From: Flavobacterium sp.
GTDB lineage: Bacteria > Bacteroidota > Bacteroidia > Flavobacteriales > Flavobacteriaceae
NCBI RefSeq assembly: GCF_027531705.1
Contig: NZ_JAPZSP010000033.1
Span: 1-52,824 of the forward strand
Direction: 5' to 3'
Length of the DNA stretch: 52,824 bases
Part shown: positions 15,298 through 22,361 of the stretch, one piece after another
Position numbering within the stretch: position 1 is the first letter of the stretch
Layout of the letters: each line of letters begins with the position of its first letter
Notes under the pieces: model-generated
The model's database searches: none
Seen by the model: only the letters and a program-made list of their open reading frames with translations
Told to the model about the DNA's origin: nothing
Translations under genes and position numbers: made by a program

Positions 15298-16263
15298 ATG
15301 TCAGTATTACTATATGCAGAATCACAAGATGGTAAATTCAAAAAAGTTGCTTTTGAATTGGCTTCTTATGCAAAAAAAGTTGCCGAATCTCTTGGCACAA
15401 CTGTAACAGCAGTAACTGTTAACGCCGGAAATGTTTCAGAATTATCTAAGTATGGTGTAGATAAAGTATTGAAAGTTTCTAACGATAAGTTAGCTAACTT
15501 TAATGCAAAAGCTTATGCTGATGTTGTAAAACAAGCGGCTCAAAAAGAAGGTGCAAAAGTAATCGTACTTTCCTCTACAACAGACAGTTTATACCTTGCT
15601 CCTCTTGTATCTGTTGGACTAGAAGCAGGTTTTGCTTCAAATGTTGTAGGGTTACCAATTTCAACTTCACCATTTCAAGTAAAAAGAACAGCTTTTTCAA
15701 ACAAAGCTTTCAATATAACAGAGATTTCAACAGATGTAAAAGTATTGTCTATCAGCAAAAACTCTTTTGGTTTAGTTGAAACGTCTTCATCATTATCTGA
15801 AGAAGATTTCTCTCCAAGTTTAAACGATGCCGATTTTGCTGTAAAAGTAGAATCTGTAGAAAAAACAACAGGAAAAGTAACTATTGCCGATGCTGACATA
15901 GTAGTTTCTGGCGGTCGCGGAATGAAAGGTCCAGAAAATTGGGGAATGCTAGAAGAATTAGCATCAGTTCTTGGAGCAGCAACAGCTTGTTCTAAACCAG
16001 TTTCTGACATTGGATGGCGTCCTCACAGTGAACACGTTGGTCAAACAGGAAAACCTGTGGCAAGTAATTTATACATTGCTGTTGGAATTTCAGGTGCAAT
16101 TCAACACATTGCCGGAATCAACTCTTCTAAAGTAAAAGTAGTTATCAATACAGATGCTGAAGCACCTTTTTTCAAAGTTGCCGATTACGGAATCGTAGGT
16201 GATGCTTTAGATATAATTCCTAGATTGACAGCAAAACTTAAAGAATTTAAAGCGAACAACTAA
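15298..16263 (+). CDS. etfA: Electron transfer flavoprotein, alpha subunit
   Basis: The 321-residue FAD-binding subunit pairs with EtfB. The C-terminal FAD domain is clear: VVSGGRGMKGPENW near residues 202-215, GAATACSKPVSDIGW, SEHVGQTGK near 241-249, and LYIAVGISGAIQHIAGI, followed by a NTDAEAPFFKVADYGIVGD end. Length and motifs are typical. A terminator follows at 16328. Confidence 0.95.
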   Translation: MSVLLYAESQDGKFKKVAFELASYAKKVAESLGTTVTAVTVNAGNVSELSKYGVDKVLKVSNDKLANFNAKAYADVVKQAAQKEGAKVIVLSSTTDSLYLAPLVSVGLEAGFASNVVGLPISTSPFQVKRTAFSNKAFNITEISTDVKVLSISKNSFGLVETSSSLSEEDFSPSLNDADFAVKVESVEKTTGKVTIADADIVVSGGRGMKGPENWGMLEELASVLGAATACSKPVSDIGWRPHSEHVGQTGKPVASNLYIAVGISGAIQHIAGINSSKVKVVINTDAEAPFFKVADYGIVGDALDIIPRLTAKLKEFKANN

Positions 16264-16327
16264 TAAGTAAAGTTCCTAAAAGCATATTCCAAAATTTGGA
16301 ATAAAAATAAAACTAAACAGAATGCCC

Positions 16328-16371
16328 GTAAGCTATCCGAATTAATTTTTGGGTAGCTTACTTTTTTTATT
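16328..16371 (+). terminator. Intrinsic terminator after etfA
   Basis: GTAAGCTATCC (16328-16338) pairs with GGGTAGCTTAC (16351-16361) allowing one G-U, and a T-rich run follows at 16362-16372. Confidence 0.8.
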
Positions 16372-16407
16372 TTAAGAAGCGAAAGTTTTTTGTTACTTTG
16401 CAATCGC

Positions 16408-16479
16408 AATTCCTGCTATCCGTTGCAATCTTTCTTTTTTAAACAAAAAAAGAAAGGATTTCCACTACTATCAGGGCTA
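16408..16479. repeat. Dispersed structured intergenic repeat, copy C (inverted)
   Basis: On the minus strand it reads TAGCCCTGATAGTAGTGG, then a stem of AAAGAAA-rich complementary arms, then AACGGATAGCAGGAATT. This is the shortest and most canonical copy. With the etfA terminator it accounts for most of the 313-base gap between etfA and the nuclease gene; the rest is AATCTAAAATCTAAAAT-type words. Confidence 0.8.
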
Positions 16480-16576
16480 AACGACAAACTGTATTGAATA
16501 GAAATCAGTATTTCATAAAAACTTTTCGGTTCAATTCGGTAATCTAAAATCTAATATCAGCAATCTAAAATCTAAA

Positions 16577-17206
16577 ATGAGTTTAGTAAAACTAACAATA
16601 AAAGGAATTTCTTATAGTCAAACACAAAATGGTGCTTATGCCTTAATTTTGAACGAAGTTGACGGTGAACGAAAACTACCAATAGTAATTGGCGCGTTCG
16701 AGGCACAATCTATAGCAATAGCATTAGAAAAAGAAATCAAACCACCGCGTCCGCTAACACATGATTTATTCAAAAGCTTTGCTGACCGTTTTGATATTGT
16801 GGTAAAACAAGTCATTATTCACAAACTTGTTGACGGCGTTTTCTACTCAAGTATCATTTGCGAAAGAGATAAAATTGAAGAAATTATTGATGCCAGAACT
16901 TCTGATGCTATTGCATTAGCATTACGTTTCTCGGCTCCAATTTTTACCTACAAAAACATTTTAGATAAAGCAGGAATTTATTTGAATGCTAATCCTTCAG
17001 AGTTAGAAGGACAAAATATAGAAAACGAAGGAGTTCTATCAACACCAGAAACATTTGGACTAGATAATAATGACAAGAAAAAAGATGCTGGTTACTCAAA
17101 ATTTAGCCTAACAGAATTACACGAATTATTAGAAGGTGCTGTTCAGGATGAAGATTATGAAAAAGCAGCCAAAATAAGAGACGAAATTTCTAAACGCGAA
17201 TCTTAA
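16577..17206 (+). CDS. Bifunctional nuclease family protein (DUF151) with UVR motif
   Basis: The 209-residue protein has a bifunctional nuclease (BFN) domain over about residues 1-135 (LPIVIGAFEAQSIAIALE near 35-52, RPLTHDLFKSF, ARTSDAIALALRF). A short linker and a C-terminal UVR-like helix pair follow (LTELHELLEGAVQDEDYEKAA). The family name rests on DNase and RNase activity reported for plant homologues. The bacterial role is not settled, and the UVR motif hints at protein-protein contacts. It stands alone between etfBA and thyA. Confidence 0.88.
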   Translation: MSLVKLTIKGISYSQTQNGAYALILNEVDGERKLPIVIGAFEAQSIAIALEKEIKPPRPLTHDLFKSFADRFDIVVKQVIIHKLVDGVFYSSIICERDKIEEIIDARTSDAIALALRFSAPIFTYKNILDKAGIYLNANPSELEGQNIENEGVLSTPETFGLDNNDKKKDAGYSKFSLTELHELLEGAVQDEDYEKAAKIRDEISKRES

Positions 17207-17325
17207 GTTGGTTTCGAGTTCCGGGTTACGAGTTGCAAGTTTTTAGTATGTCGCTATTAACTTTTAAACTTATAAACTCTGAACCTTTTAAACTCATAAA
17301 CACATAAACTTTTAAACCTTTTTTA

Positions 17326-18150
17326 ATGAAACAATACCACGATTTAGTAAAGCACGTTTTAGAAAACGGAACTCAAAAAGGTGATCGCACAGGAACAGGA
17401 ACCAAAAGTGTTTTTGGCTACCAAATGCGTTTTGATTTAGCCGAAGGTTTTCCTATGGTAACTACTAAGAAACTACATCTAAAATCAATAATTTACGAAT
17501 TACTTTGGTTCTTAAAAGGCGATACCAATATTGGTTATCTAAAAGAAAATGGCGTGAATATTTGGAACGAATGGGCGGATGAAAACGGCGATTTAGGACC
17601 CGTTTACGGACATCAATGGCGCAATTGGAACAGCGAAGAAATTGACCAAATAACCGAACTAATCGACACGCTAAAAACAAACCCAAACAGCAGAAGAATG
17701 TTGGTTTCTGCTTGGAATCCTTCTGTTTTGCCAGATACTTCCAAATCATTTTCAGAAAATGTTGCTAACGGAAAAGCCGCTTTGCCACCGTGCCACGCTT
17801 TCTTTCAATTTTATGTAGCCGACGGGAAATTGTCTTGTCAATTATATCAAAGAAGTGCCGATATATTTTTGGGAGTTCCTTTCAACATTGCTTCTTATGC
17901 CCTATTTACGATGATGATTGCTCAAGTTTGTGGTTTGCAAGCAGGCGAATTCATTCATACTTTTGGCGATGCTCACATTTATAATAATCATTTTGAACAA
18001 TTAGAACTACAATTATCTCGAGAACCAAAACCGCTACCAAAAATGATATTAAATCCTAACGTTAAAAACATTTTTGATTTCACTTTTGAAGATTTCACAC
18101 TAGAAGGCTATGAACCTCATCCACATATAAAAGGTATAGTTGCAGTTTAG
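17326..18150 (+). CDS. thyA: Thymidylate synthase
   Basis: The enzyme makes dTMP from dUMP using methylenetetrahydrofolate and leaves dihydrofolate, which the downstream folA product recycles. At 274 residues it is slightly longer than the 264-residue E. coli enzyme because of an insert near residues 135-150. Motifs seen are [12 protein letters not shown] at 22-33, the catalytic Cys near 156 in [12 protein letters not shown], the [17 protein letters not shown] dUMP site, and [10 protein letters not shown]. The 119-base upstream spacer is made of AAACTTTTAAAC-type words. Confidence 0.97.
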   Translation: MKQYHDLVKHVLENGTQKGDRTGTGTKSVFGYQMRFDLAEGFPMVTTKKLHLKSIIYELLWFLKGDTNIGYLKENGVNIWNEWADENGDLGPVYGHQWRNWNSEEIDQITELIDTLKTNPNSRRMLVSAWNPSVLPDTSKSFSENVANGKAALPPCHAFFQFYVADGKLSCQLYQRSADIFLGVPFNIASYALFTMMIAQVCGLQAGEFIHTFGDAHIYNNHFEQLELQLSREPKPLPKMILNPNVKNIFDFTFEDFTLEGYEPHPHIKGIVAV

Positions 18151-18160
18151 AAAAAATGCT

Positions 18161-18168
18161 TATATTTG
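18161..18168 (+). promoter_or_regulatory. TAnnTTTG -7 element for the 160-residue secreted protein
   Basis: TATATTTG lies 33 bases ahead of the start at 18202 and 10 bases after the thyA stop. Confidence 0.5.
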
Positions 18169-18201
18169 AAAAAAATTGATTGCTATCATTTTCCCAAATA
18201 A

Positions 18202-18684
18202 ATGAAAAAAAAACTACTTATACTTCTTTTCTTTTCTTCTGGCTTTATATTTAGTCAAAGTATCTCGTTTGAAGATTTAGAAAAAAATGCTGGAAAATAT
18301 TATACAAATATTGAGGCTTCACTTCTTATAAGTCGTTTTGATTTATTGACTGTTGACAATAATGCAAAAAAATTAACGTATCAATATTCCCCTGCAAACA
18401 ATGAAGAAAGCGGAAACAAATATTGTTATGTATGGCGAAACGAAGAAGACAAAGCAGAAACAATAACTTATTATACAACAAGTATTAAAGAATATATTAA
18501 TTGGAAAAAAGCTTTAATCATAAAAAACTACAAATCAAAACCTGTAGTTCAAGAAAGTGATGGTACAAAAGAATGGTTTTATTCCAAAAATATATTGGTA
18601 AAGATTCTTCATAAACAATTAGATTCTTCTGAAAAAAACAATAAAATTGACGCTTACATAATCACTTTTATCAAAAAAAAATAA
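18202..18684 (+). CDS. Secreted protein of unknown function
   Basis: The 160-residue protein has a signal peptide (KKKLLILLFFSSGFIFSQS). The mature region has no recognisable motif and is rich in Lys, Asn and Tyr, with a predicted mix of helix and strand (KYCYVWRNEEDKAETITYY). It has its own promoter and ends at a bidirectional terminator. No function can be assigned. Confidence 0.75.
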   Translation: MKKKLLILLFFSSGFIFSQSISFEDLEKNAGKYYTNIEASLLISRFDLLTVDNNAKKLTYQYSPANNEESGNKYCYVWRNEEDKAETITYYTTSIKEYINWKKALIIKNYKSKPVVQESDGTKEWFYSKNILVKILHKQLDSSEKNNKIDAYIITFIKKK

Positions 18685-18707
18685 AGCCACTCATAAAAAG
18701 TAGCTTT
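18683..18707. terminator. Bidirectional terminator between convergent genes
   Basis: AAAGCCACT (18683-18691) pairs with AGTAGCTTT (18699-18707) with one mismatch. It is flanked by A- and T-runs on both sides and lies between the convergent stops at 18684 and 18715. Confidence 0.65.
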
Positions 18708-18714
18708 TTCTTTA

Positions 18715-19011
18715 TTACAAATTCAAAACAGAATTTTCTGAACCTGCAAAATCATTCCATCTATATGAATCTGCTTCTGGCTCGTTAACAAAGTTTCCAT
18801 CAACTAGATATTTGAATTCATAAGAAGTATCTTTTGCTAATTCAAAAACACCTTTGAAAGTTCCGTTTTTTAGTTGACTCAATTCACCTTCTTTTGGATT
18901 CCAATTGTTAAAATCTCCTACTACCGATACCACTTTTGCTTCTTTATCTGCAACAGAAAAAGTTACTTTGCAAACTGGTTTTGTTTTTATAAATTGTTTT
19001 TTAATTGACAT
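18715..19011 (-). CDS. Stand-alone CBM48 / glycogen-binding (isoamylase N-terminal-like) domain protein
   Basis: The 98-residue protein is a single Ig-like E-set domain. VVGDFNNWNPKEGELSQLKN near residues 30-49 and YEFKYLVDGNFVNEPEADSY near 63-82 match the starch/glycogen-binding domain found in branching enzyme and AMPK beta. No catalytic domain is attached. Small stand-alone forms are common in Bacteroidota and their role is unclear, with glycogen association the obvious guess. A LacI-type palindrome lies upstream at 19164-19175. Confidence 0.85.
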   Translation of the reverse strand: MSIKKQFIKTKPVCKVTFSVADKEAKVVSVVGDFNNWNPKEGELSQLKNGTFKGVFELAKDTSYEFKYLVDGNFVNEPEADSYRWNDFAGSENSVLNL

Positions 19012-19163
19012 AACTATTTCATTTTAAAAATTATACAACAAAGTAAGCAAATAGTAACACACAAAAAACATTGCAAGTACGAATTAGCAAAACCATAAAA
19101 ATTTACCTTGTTTATGATTAAATTTACATTTGTTAAAGCAGAAAAATAAGCATTCAAAATCGT

Positions 19164-19175
19164 GAAAACGTTTTC
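19164..19175. promoter_or_regulatory. LacI-family-like operator palindrome GAAAACGTTTTC
   Basis: A perfect 12-base palindrome with a central CG is the layout typical of LacI/GalR operators. It lies between the divergent CBM48 and 2TM genes. The rest of 19012-19251 shows nothing recognisable. Confidence 0.4.
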
Positions 19176-19251
19176 TTACTTTAAATCACCAAAATAGGAA
19201 TTATGAGAATATTAAAATAAACCCTATCTTTATAGTCAAAATAAGCAGCTA

Positions 19252-19596
19252 ATGGAAACTTCGCAACACGAACAGTATGAATATGCTAGAAGAAGAATAC
19301 GTCAAAAAAAGAGATTGTATTTTCACTTTGTGCTACTTACTTTAGGTAGTCTTTTACTATTTATTTTCAATAAACTTTTGCATTTTGGTGAACCTAAAGA
19401 ATGGTATCTTTGGGTTATAACATTATGGATTTTCTTTTTTGTGCTTCATTTTATAAAAGTATTTATAACAGATAGTTTTATGAATAAAAATTGGGAACGA
19501 ACCCAAATAGACAAACTAATTGAGCAACAAAAAAGAAAAATAGAACAACTCGCTAAAAATGTTGAATCAGATTTGGCCAATAAAAACAAGTCCTAA
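19252..19596 (+). CDS. 2TM-domain membrane protein
   Basis: The 114-residue protein has a charged N-terminus (YEYARRRIRQKKRLYFHF), two membrane helices near residues 25-43 and 52-71, and a positively charged coiled C-terminus with IDKLIEQQKRKIEQL. This is the 2TM-domain layout seen in Flavobacteriia, sometimes also at the N-terminus of LytTR sensor proteins. Its stop codon is directly followed by the folA start codon with no gap, so the two are translationally linked. Confidence 0.85.
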   Translation: METSQHEQYEYARRRIRQKKRLYFHFVLLTLGSLLLFIFNKLLHFGEPKEWYLWVITLWIFFFVLHFIKVFITDSFMNKNWERTQIDKLIEQQKRKIEQLAKNVESDLANKNKS

Positions 19597-20094
19597 ATGA
19601 TACTATTAATAGCTGCTGTAGGCGAAAACTATGAACTTGGCAAAGACAATCAGTTGTTGTGGCATTTACCAGATGATTTCAAAAGATTCAAACAACTTAC
19701 GACTGGACATCATATTATATTAGGTCGAAAAACATTTGAAAGTTTTCCTAAACCACTACCTAATAGAACACATGTCATTATAACACGTCAAAAAGATTAT
19801 CTGAAAAATAGTCCGTATGAGAATTGTATTGTTGTTAATTCAATTCAAGATGCTTTAAAAATTGTTCCAAAAGAGGAAGCTACTTATATAATTGGCGGTG
19901 CCGAAATTTACAAACAATCAATCGAACTAGCCGATGTTGTTGAACTTACTCGTGTTCACGGCTCATTTGAAGCTGATACTTTTTTTCCAGAAATTGATTT
20001 GAATGAATGGGAATTGACTTTTGAGGAATTTCATGCTAAAGATGAAAAACATCCATTTGATTTTACTTTTCAAACATTTGTTAGAAAAAACTAA
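19597..20094 (+). CDS. folA: Dihydrofolate reductase
   Basis: The enzyme reduces dihydrofolate with NADPH and so regenerates the cofactor used by thyA, which lies close upstream. The 165-residue length is typical. Visible motifs are LIAAVGENYELGKDNQLLWH at 4-23, the substrate-binding Asp in LPDDFKRFK near 27, LGRKTFESFPKPLPNRTHVI, and the NADPH loop IIGGAEIYKQ near 98-107. The start abuts the stop of the 2TM gene. Confidence 0.96.
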   Translation: MILLIAAVGENYELGKDNQLLWHLPDDFKRFKQLTTGHHIILGRKTFESFPKPLPNRTHVIITRQKDYLKNSPYENCIVVNSIQDALKIVPKEEATYIIGGAEIYKQSIELADVVELTRVHGSFEADTFFPEIDLNEWELTFEEFHAKDEKHPFDFTFQTFVRKN

Positions 20095-20133
20095 AAACTA
20101 CTGACAAAAATCGATTTATCAGAAAATCTAAAT

Positions 20134-20141
20134 TACATTTG
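20134..20141 (+). promoter_or_regulatory. TAnnTTTG -7 element for ubiE-porT
   Basis: TACATTTG lies 16 bases ahead of the ubiE start and after folA, marking a probable new transcript. Confidence 0.5.
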
Positions 20142-20157
20142 CATAAATTTTTTTGAA

Positions 20158-20889
20158 ATGTCACAAACGGTAAAGCCTTATAAAAATTCTGAACTTGGAA
20201 AAAAAGAACAAGTTACTCAAATGTTTGATACTATTTCTGGAAATTATGACGGATTAAACCGCGTAATTTCATTTGGAATTGATATTAAATGGAGAAAAAA
20301 GGTTTTAAAGCTAGTTGCTGCCAAAAATCCAAAAACGATTCTTGATATTGCCACTGGAACGGGCGATCTAGCCATTTTGATGTCGAAAACCAATGCCGAA
20401 AAAATCGTTGGTTTAGACCTATCAGTTGGAATGTTAGAGGTTGGAAAAACGAAAATCATTGCTAAAAACTTATCGAACAAAATAGAAATGGTTGTTGGAG
20501 ATTCAGAAAATCTTCCTTTTGATGACAATTCTTTTGATGCTATTACGGTTGCTTTTGGCATTCGAAACTTTGAAACACTTGATAAAGGTTTGGCAGAAAT
20601 CTACCGTGTTTTGAAACCAAATGGCATTTTTGTAATTCTGGAAACTTCAAATCCAACAAAAACACCTTATAAACAAGGTTATACCTTTTACACCAAAAAT
20701 ATTTTACCTATTATTGGCAAACTTTTCTCAAAAGACAATGTCGCTTACGGTTATTTGTCAGAATCGGCATCAGTTTTTCCTTTTGGAGAAGCTTTAAACA
20801 ATATTTTGAGAAAAATTGGGTTTATAGATGTTGTAGCAATGCCACAAACATTTGGTGTTGCCACAATTTATTCAGCTACAAAAAAATAA
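20158..20889 (+). CDS. ubiE: Demethylmenaquinone methyltransferase
   Basis: This SAM-dependent enzyme carries out the last step of menaquinone synthesis (also named MenG). The 243-residue protein has the family start MFDTISGNYDGLNRVISFG, the SAM-binding motif DIATGTGDLA near residues 62-71, an AFGIRNF segment near 137-143 and the conserved ETSNPTKTP. In a menaquinone-using flavobacterium only the demethylmenaquinone reaction is expected. porT follows one base after its stop, so they form an operon. Confidence 0.95.
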   Translation: MSQTVKPYKNSELGKKEQVTQMFDTISGNYDGLNRVISFGIDIKWRKKVLKLVAAKNPKTILDIATGTGDLAILMSKTNAEKIVGLDLSVGMLEVGKTKIIAKNLSNKIEMVVGDSENLPFDDNSFDAITVAFGIRNFETLDKGLAEIYRVLKPNGIFVILETSNPTKTPYKQGYTFYTKNILPIIGKLFSKDNVAYGYLSESASVFPFGEALNNILRKIGFIDVVAMPQTFGVATIYSATKK

Positions 20890-20890
20890 A

Positions 20891-21601
20891 ATGAAAAATA
20901 TTTTTGCACTTATATTACTAACTTCTGTATTGAATATTCAGGCGCAATTCAAAAATAGAATGTTTGCAAAAGATCCGATTATCAATCTTGAAAATTGGGA
21001 TAAATCACGTTTAACTTGGGGTTATTTTCTTGGGTTTAATTCGTATGATTTCAAATTTGATTATAAAGAAGACACACCCGATATTTTGGTTGATAAAACT
21101 ACTGGTTTTAATGTTGGACTAGTTGGCGATGTTCGTATTGTTGAACATTTAAATTTGCGTTTTGAACCAGGTTTGTATTATACTCAACGTATTTTGAATT
21201 ATGCCAATCCTGAATTAACAAAACCGCTAGACAAAAGAAGAGAAGTTAATTCTACTTATATTCACCTTCCTTTGTTGCTAAAAGTTTCTTCAAAGCGAAC
21301 TGGGAATATTAAACCTTATTTACTAGGTGGAGTCTCTACCGATTTGAATCTTGCTAGCAACTCAAAAGCAAAAGAAGACAATACCAATCAACGTTTTAGA
21401 ATGCTAAAATGGACCAATAATTACGAATTGGGATTTGGTATAGATTTTTACACACCTTACTTTAAATTTTCGCCATCCGTTAGAGGCGTTTTTGGACTAA
21501 AAGACGAGTTAATAAGAGACATTGACCCAGATAGCCCATGGACAGGAAATGTAGATGCTATGCGAACAAGAGCTGTTTTTGTCAACTTTACTTTTCAATA
21601 A
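20891..21601 (+). CDS. porT: PorT-family outer-membrane protein of type IX secretion
   Basis: The 236-residue protein has a signal peptide (MKNIFALILLTSVLNIQAQ) and then an eight-stranded-type outer-membrane beta-barrel pattern ending in Gln after an aromatic strand (FVNFTF). PorT (SprT in Flavobacterium johnsoniae) is needed for type IX secretion and gliding. Its position directly after ubiE is the conserved arrangement known in Flavobacteriia, which is the strongest support for the call. The frame extends upstream into ubiE, but the ATG at 20891 gives the signal peptide. Its stop directly abuts the stop of the convergent RNA methyltransferase gene. Confidence 0.88.
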   Translation: MKNIFALILLTSVLNIQAQFKNRMFAKDPIINLENWDKSRLTWGYFLGFNSYDFKFDYKEDTPDILVDKTTGFNVGLVGDVRIVEHLNLRFEPGLYYTQRILNYANPELTKPLDKRREVNSTYIHLPLLLKVSSKRTGNIKPYLLGGVSTDLNLASNSKAKEDNTNQRFRMLKWTNNYELGFGIDFYTPYFKFSPSVRGVFGLKDELIRDIDPDSPWTGNVDAMRTRAVFVNFTFQ

Positions 21602-22324
21602 TCAACGTTTAAATTCGCTTAGAATTATTGCCGTTGCTGTTGCCACATTTAAACTTTCCGTTTGTTGCAAATCGCCAAATCTTGGGATAGTCAATCTGTT
21701 TTGGATGCTATTTTCTATTTCTTTTGAAATACCATTGGCTTCATTTCCCATTACAATAATTCCTTCGTTTGGCAGTTTTTCTTTATAGATGTTTTTGCCA
21801 TCCATAAAAGTTCCAAAAACAGGTAATTTTGTGTTTTTTATAAATTCATTCAAATCTAAATAAGTCACGTTAACTCTAGCAATTGAACCCATTGTTGCCA
21901 TAACAACCTTAGGATTATACAAGTCAACCGTTTCTTTAGAGCAAACTAATTGTTGTATTCCAAACCAATCACATAATCTCAAAATAGTTCCTAAATTTCC
22001 AGGATCACGAATATCATCAAGAGCTAGTAGCAATCCTTTTTCTTGTACTTTTTTGGATTCTGGAATTTTAAAAAGTGCTAAACAGGTATTGGGAGTTGTC
22101 AAAGCACTAATTTTTTTCAATTCGGCTTCAGAAATCAACGTTTGTTTGGAAGATGGAATTTCAGTAAAAATTGATTCGGTAGTAAATAAATGTTCTAATT
22201 CAAAATTGGAAAATAAGAGTTCTTGAACTACTTTTATGCCTTCCGCAAAAAATAATTTGTGAACTTGTCGCTGTTTTTTTTGTTGTAAACTTGATATTAA
22301 CTTTATTTGGTTTTTACTAACCAT
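21602..22324 (-). CDS. TrmH/SpoU-family RNA methyltransferase
   Basis: The 240-residue protein is a SAM-dependent ribose methyltransferase of the SPOUT (trefoil-knot) superfamily. An N-terminal substrate-binding domain (residues 1-95, with KKQRQVHKLFFAEG) precedes the knot motifs: DPGNLGTILRLCDW near 108-121 (motif 1), GIIVMGNEANGIS near 187-199 (motif 2) and ESLNVATATAIILSE near 222-236 (motif 3). Which RNA it modifies cannot be told. There is no intergenic base between its stop and the porT stop. Confidence 0.9.
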   Translation of the reverse strand: MVSKNQIKLISSLQQKKQRQVHKLFFAEGIKVVQELLFSNFELEHLFTTESIFTEIPSSKQTLISEAELKKISALTTPNTCLALFKIPESKKVQEKGLLLALDDIRDPGNLGTILRLCDWFGIQQLVCSKETVDLYNPKVVMATMGSIARVNVTYLDLNEFIKNTKLPVFGTFMDGKNIYKEKLPNEGIIVMGNEANGISKEIENSIQNRLTIPRFGDLQQTESLNVATATAIILSEFKR

Positions 22325-22334
22325 AGAAATAATG

Positions 22335-22342
22335 TACTTTTG
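22335..22342 (+). promoter_or_regulatory. TAnnTTTG -7 element for the TamL-like gene
   Basis: TACTTTTG lies 19 bases ahead of the TTG start at 22362, inside the 37-base divergent gap. Confidence 0.5.
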
Positions 22343-22361
22343 AATTAAATTATAAATTCCT

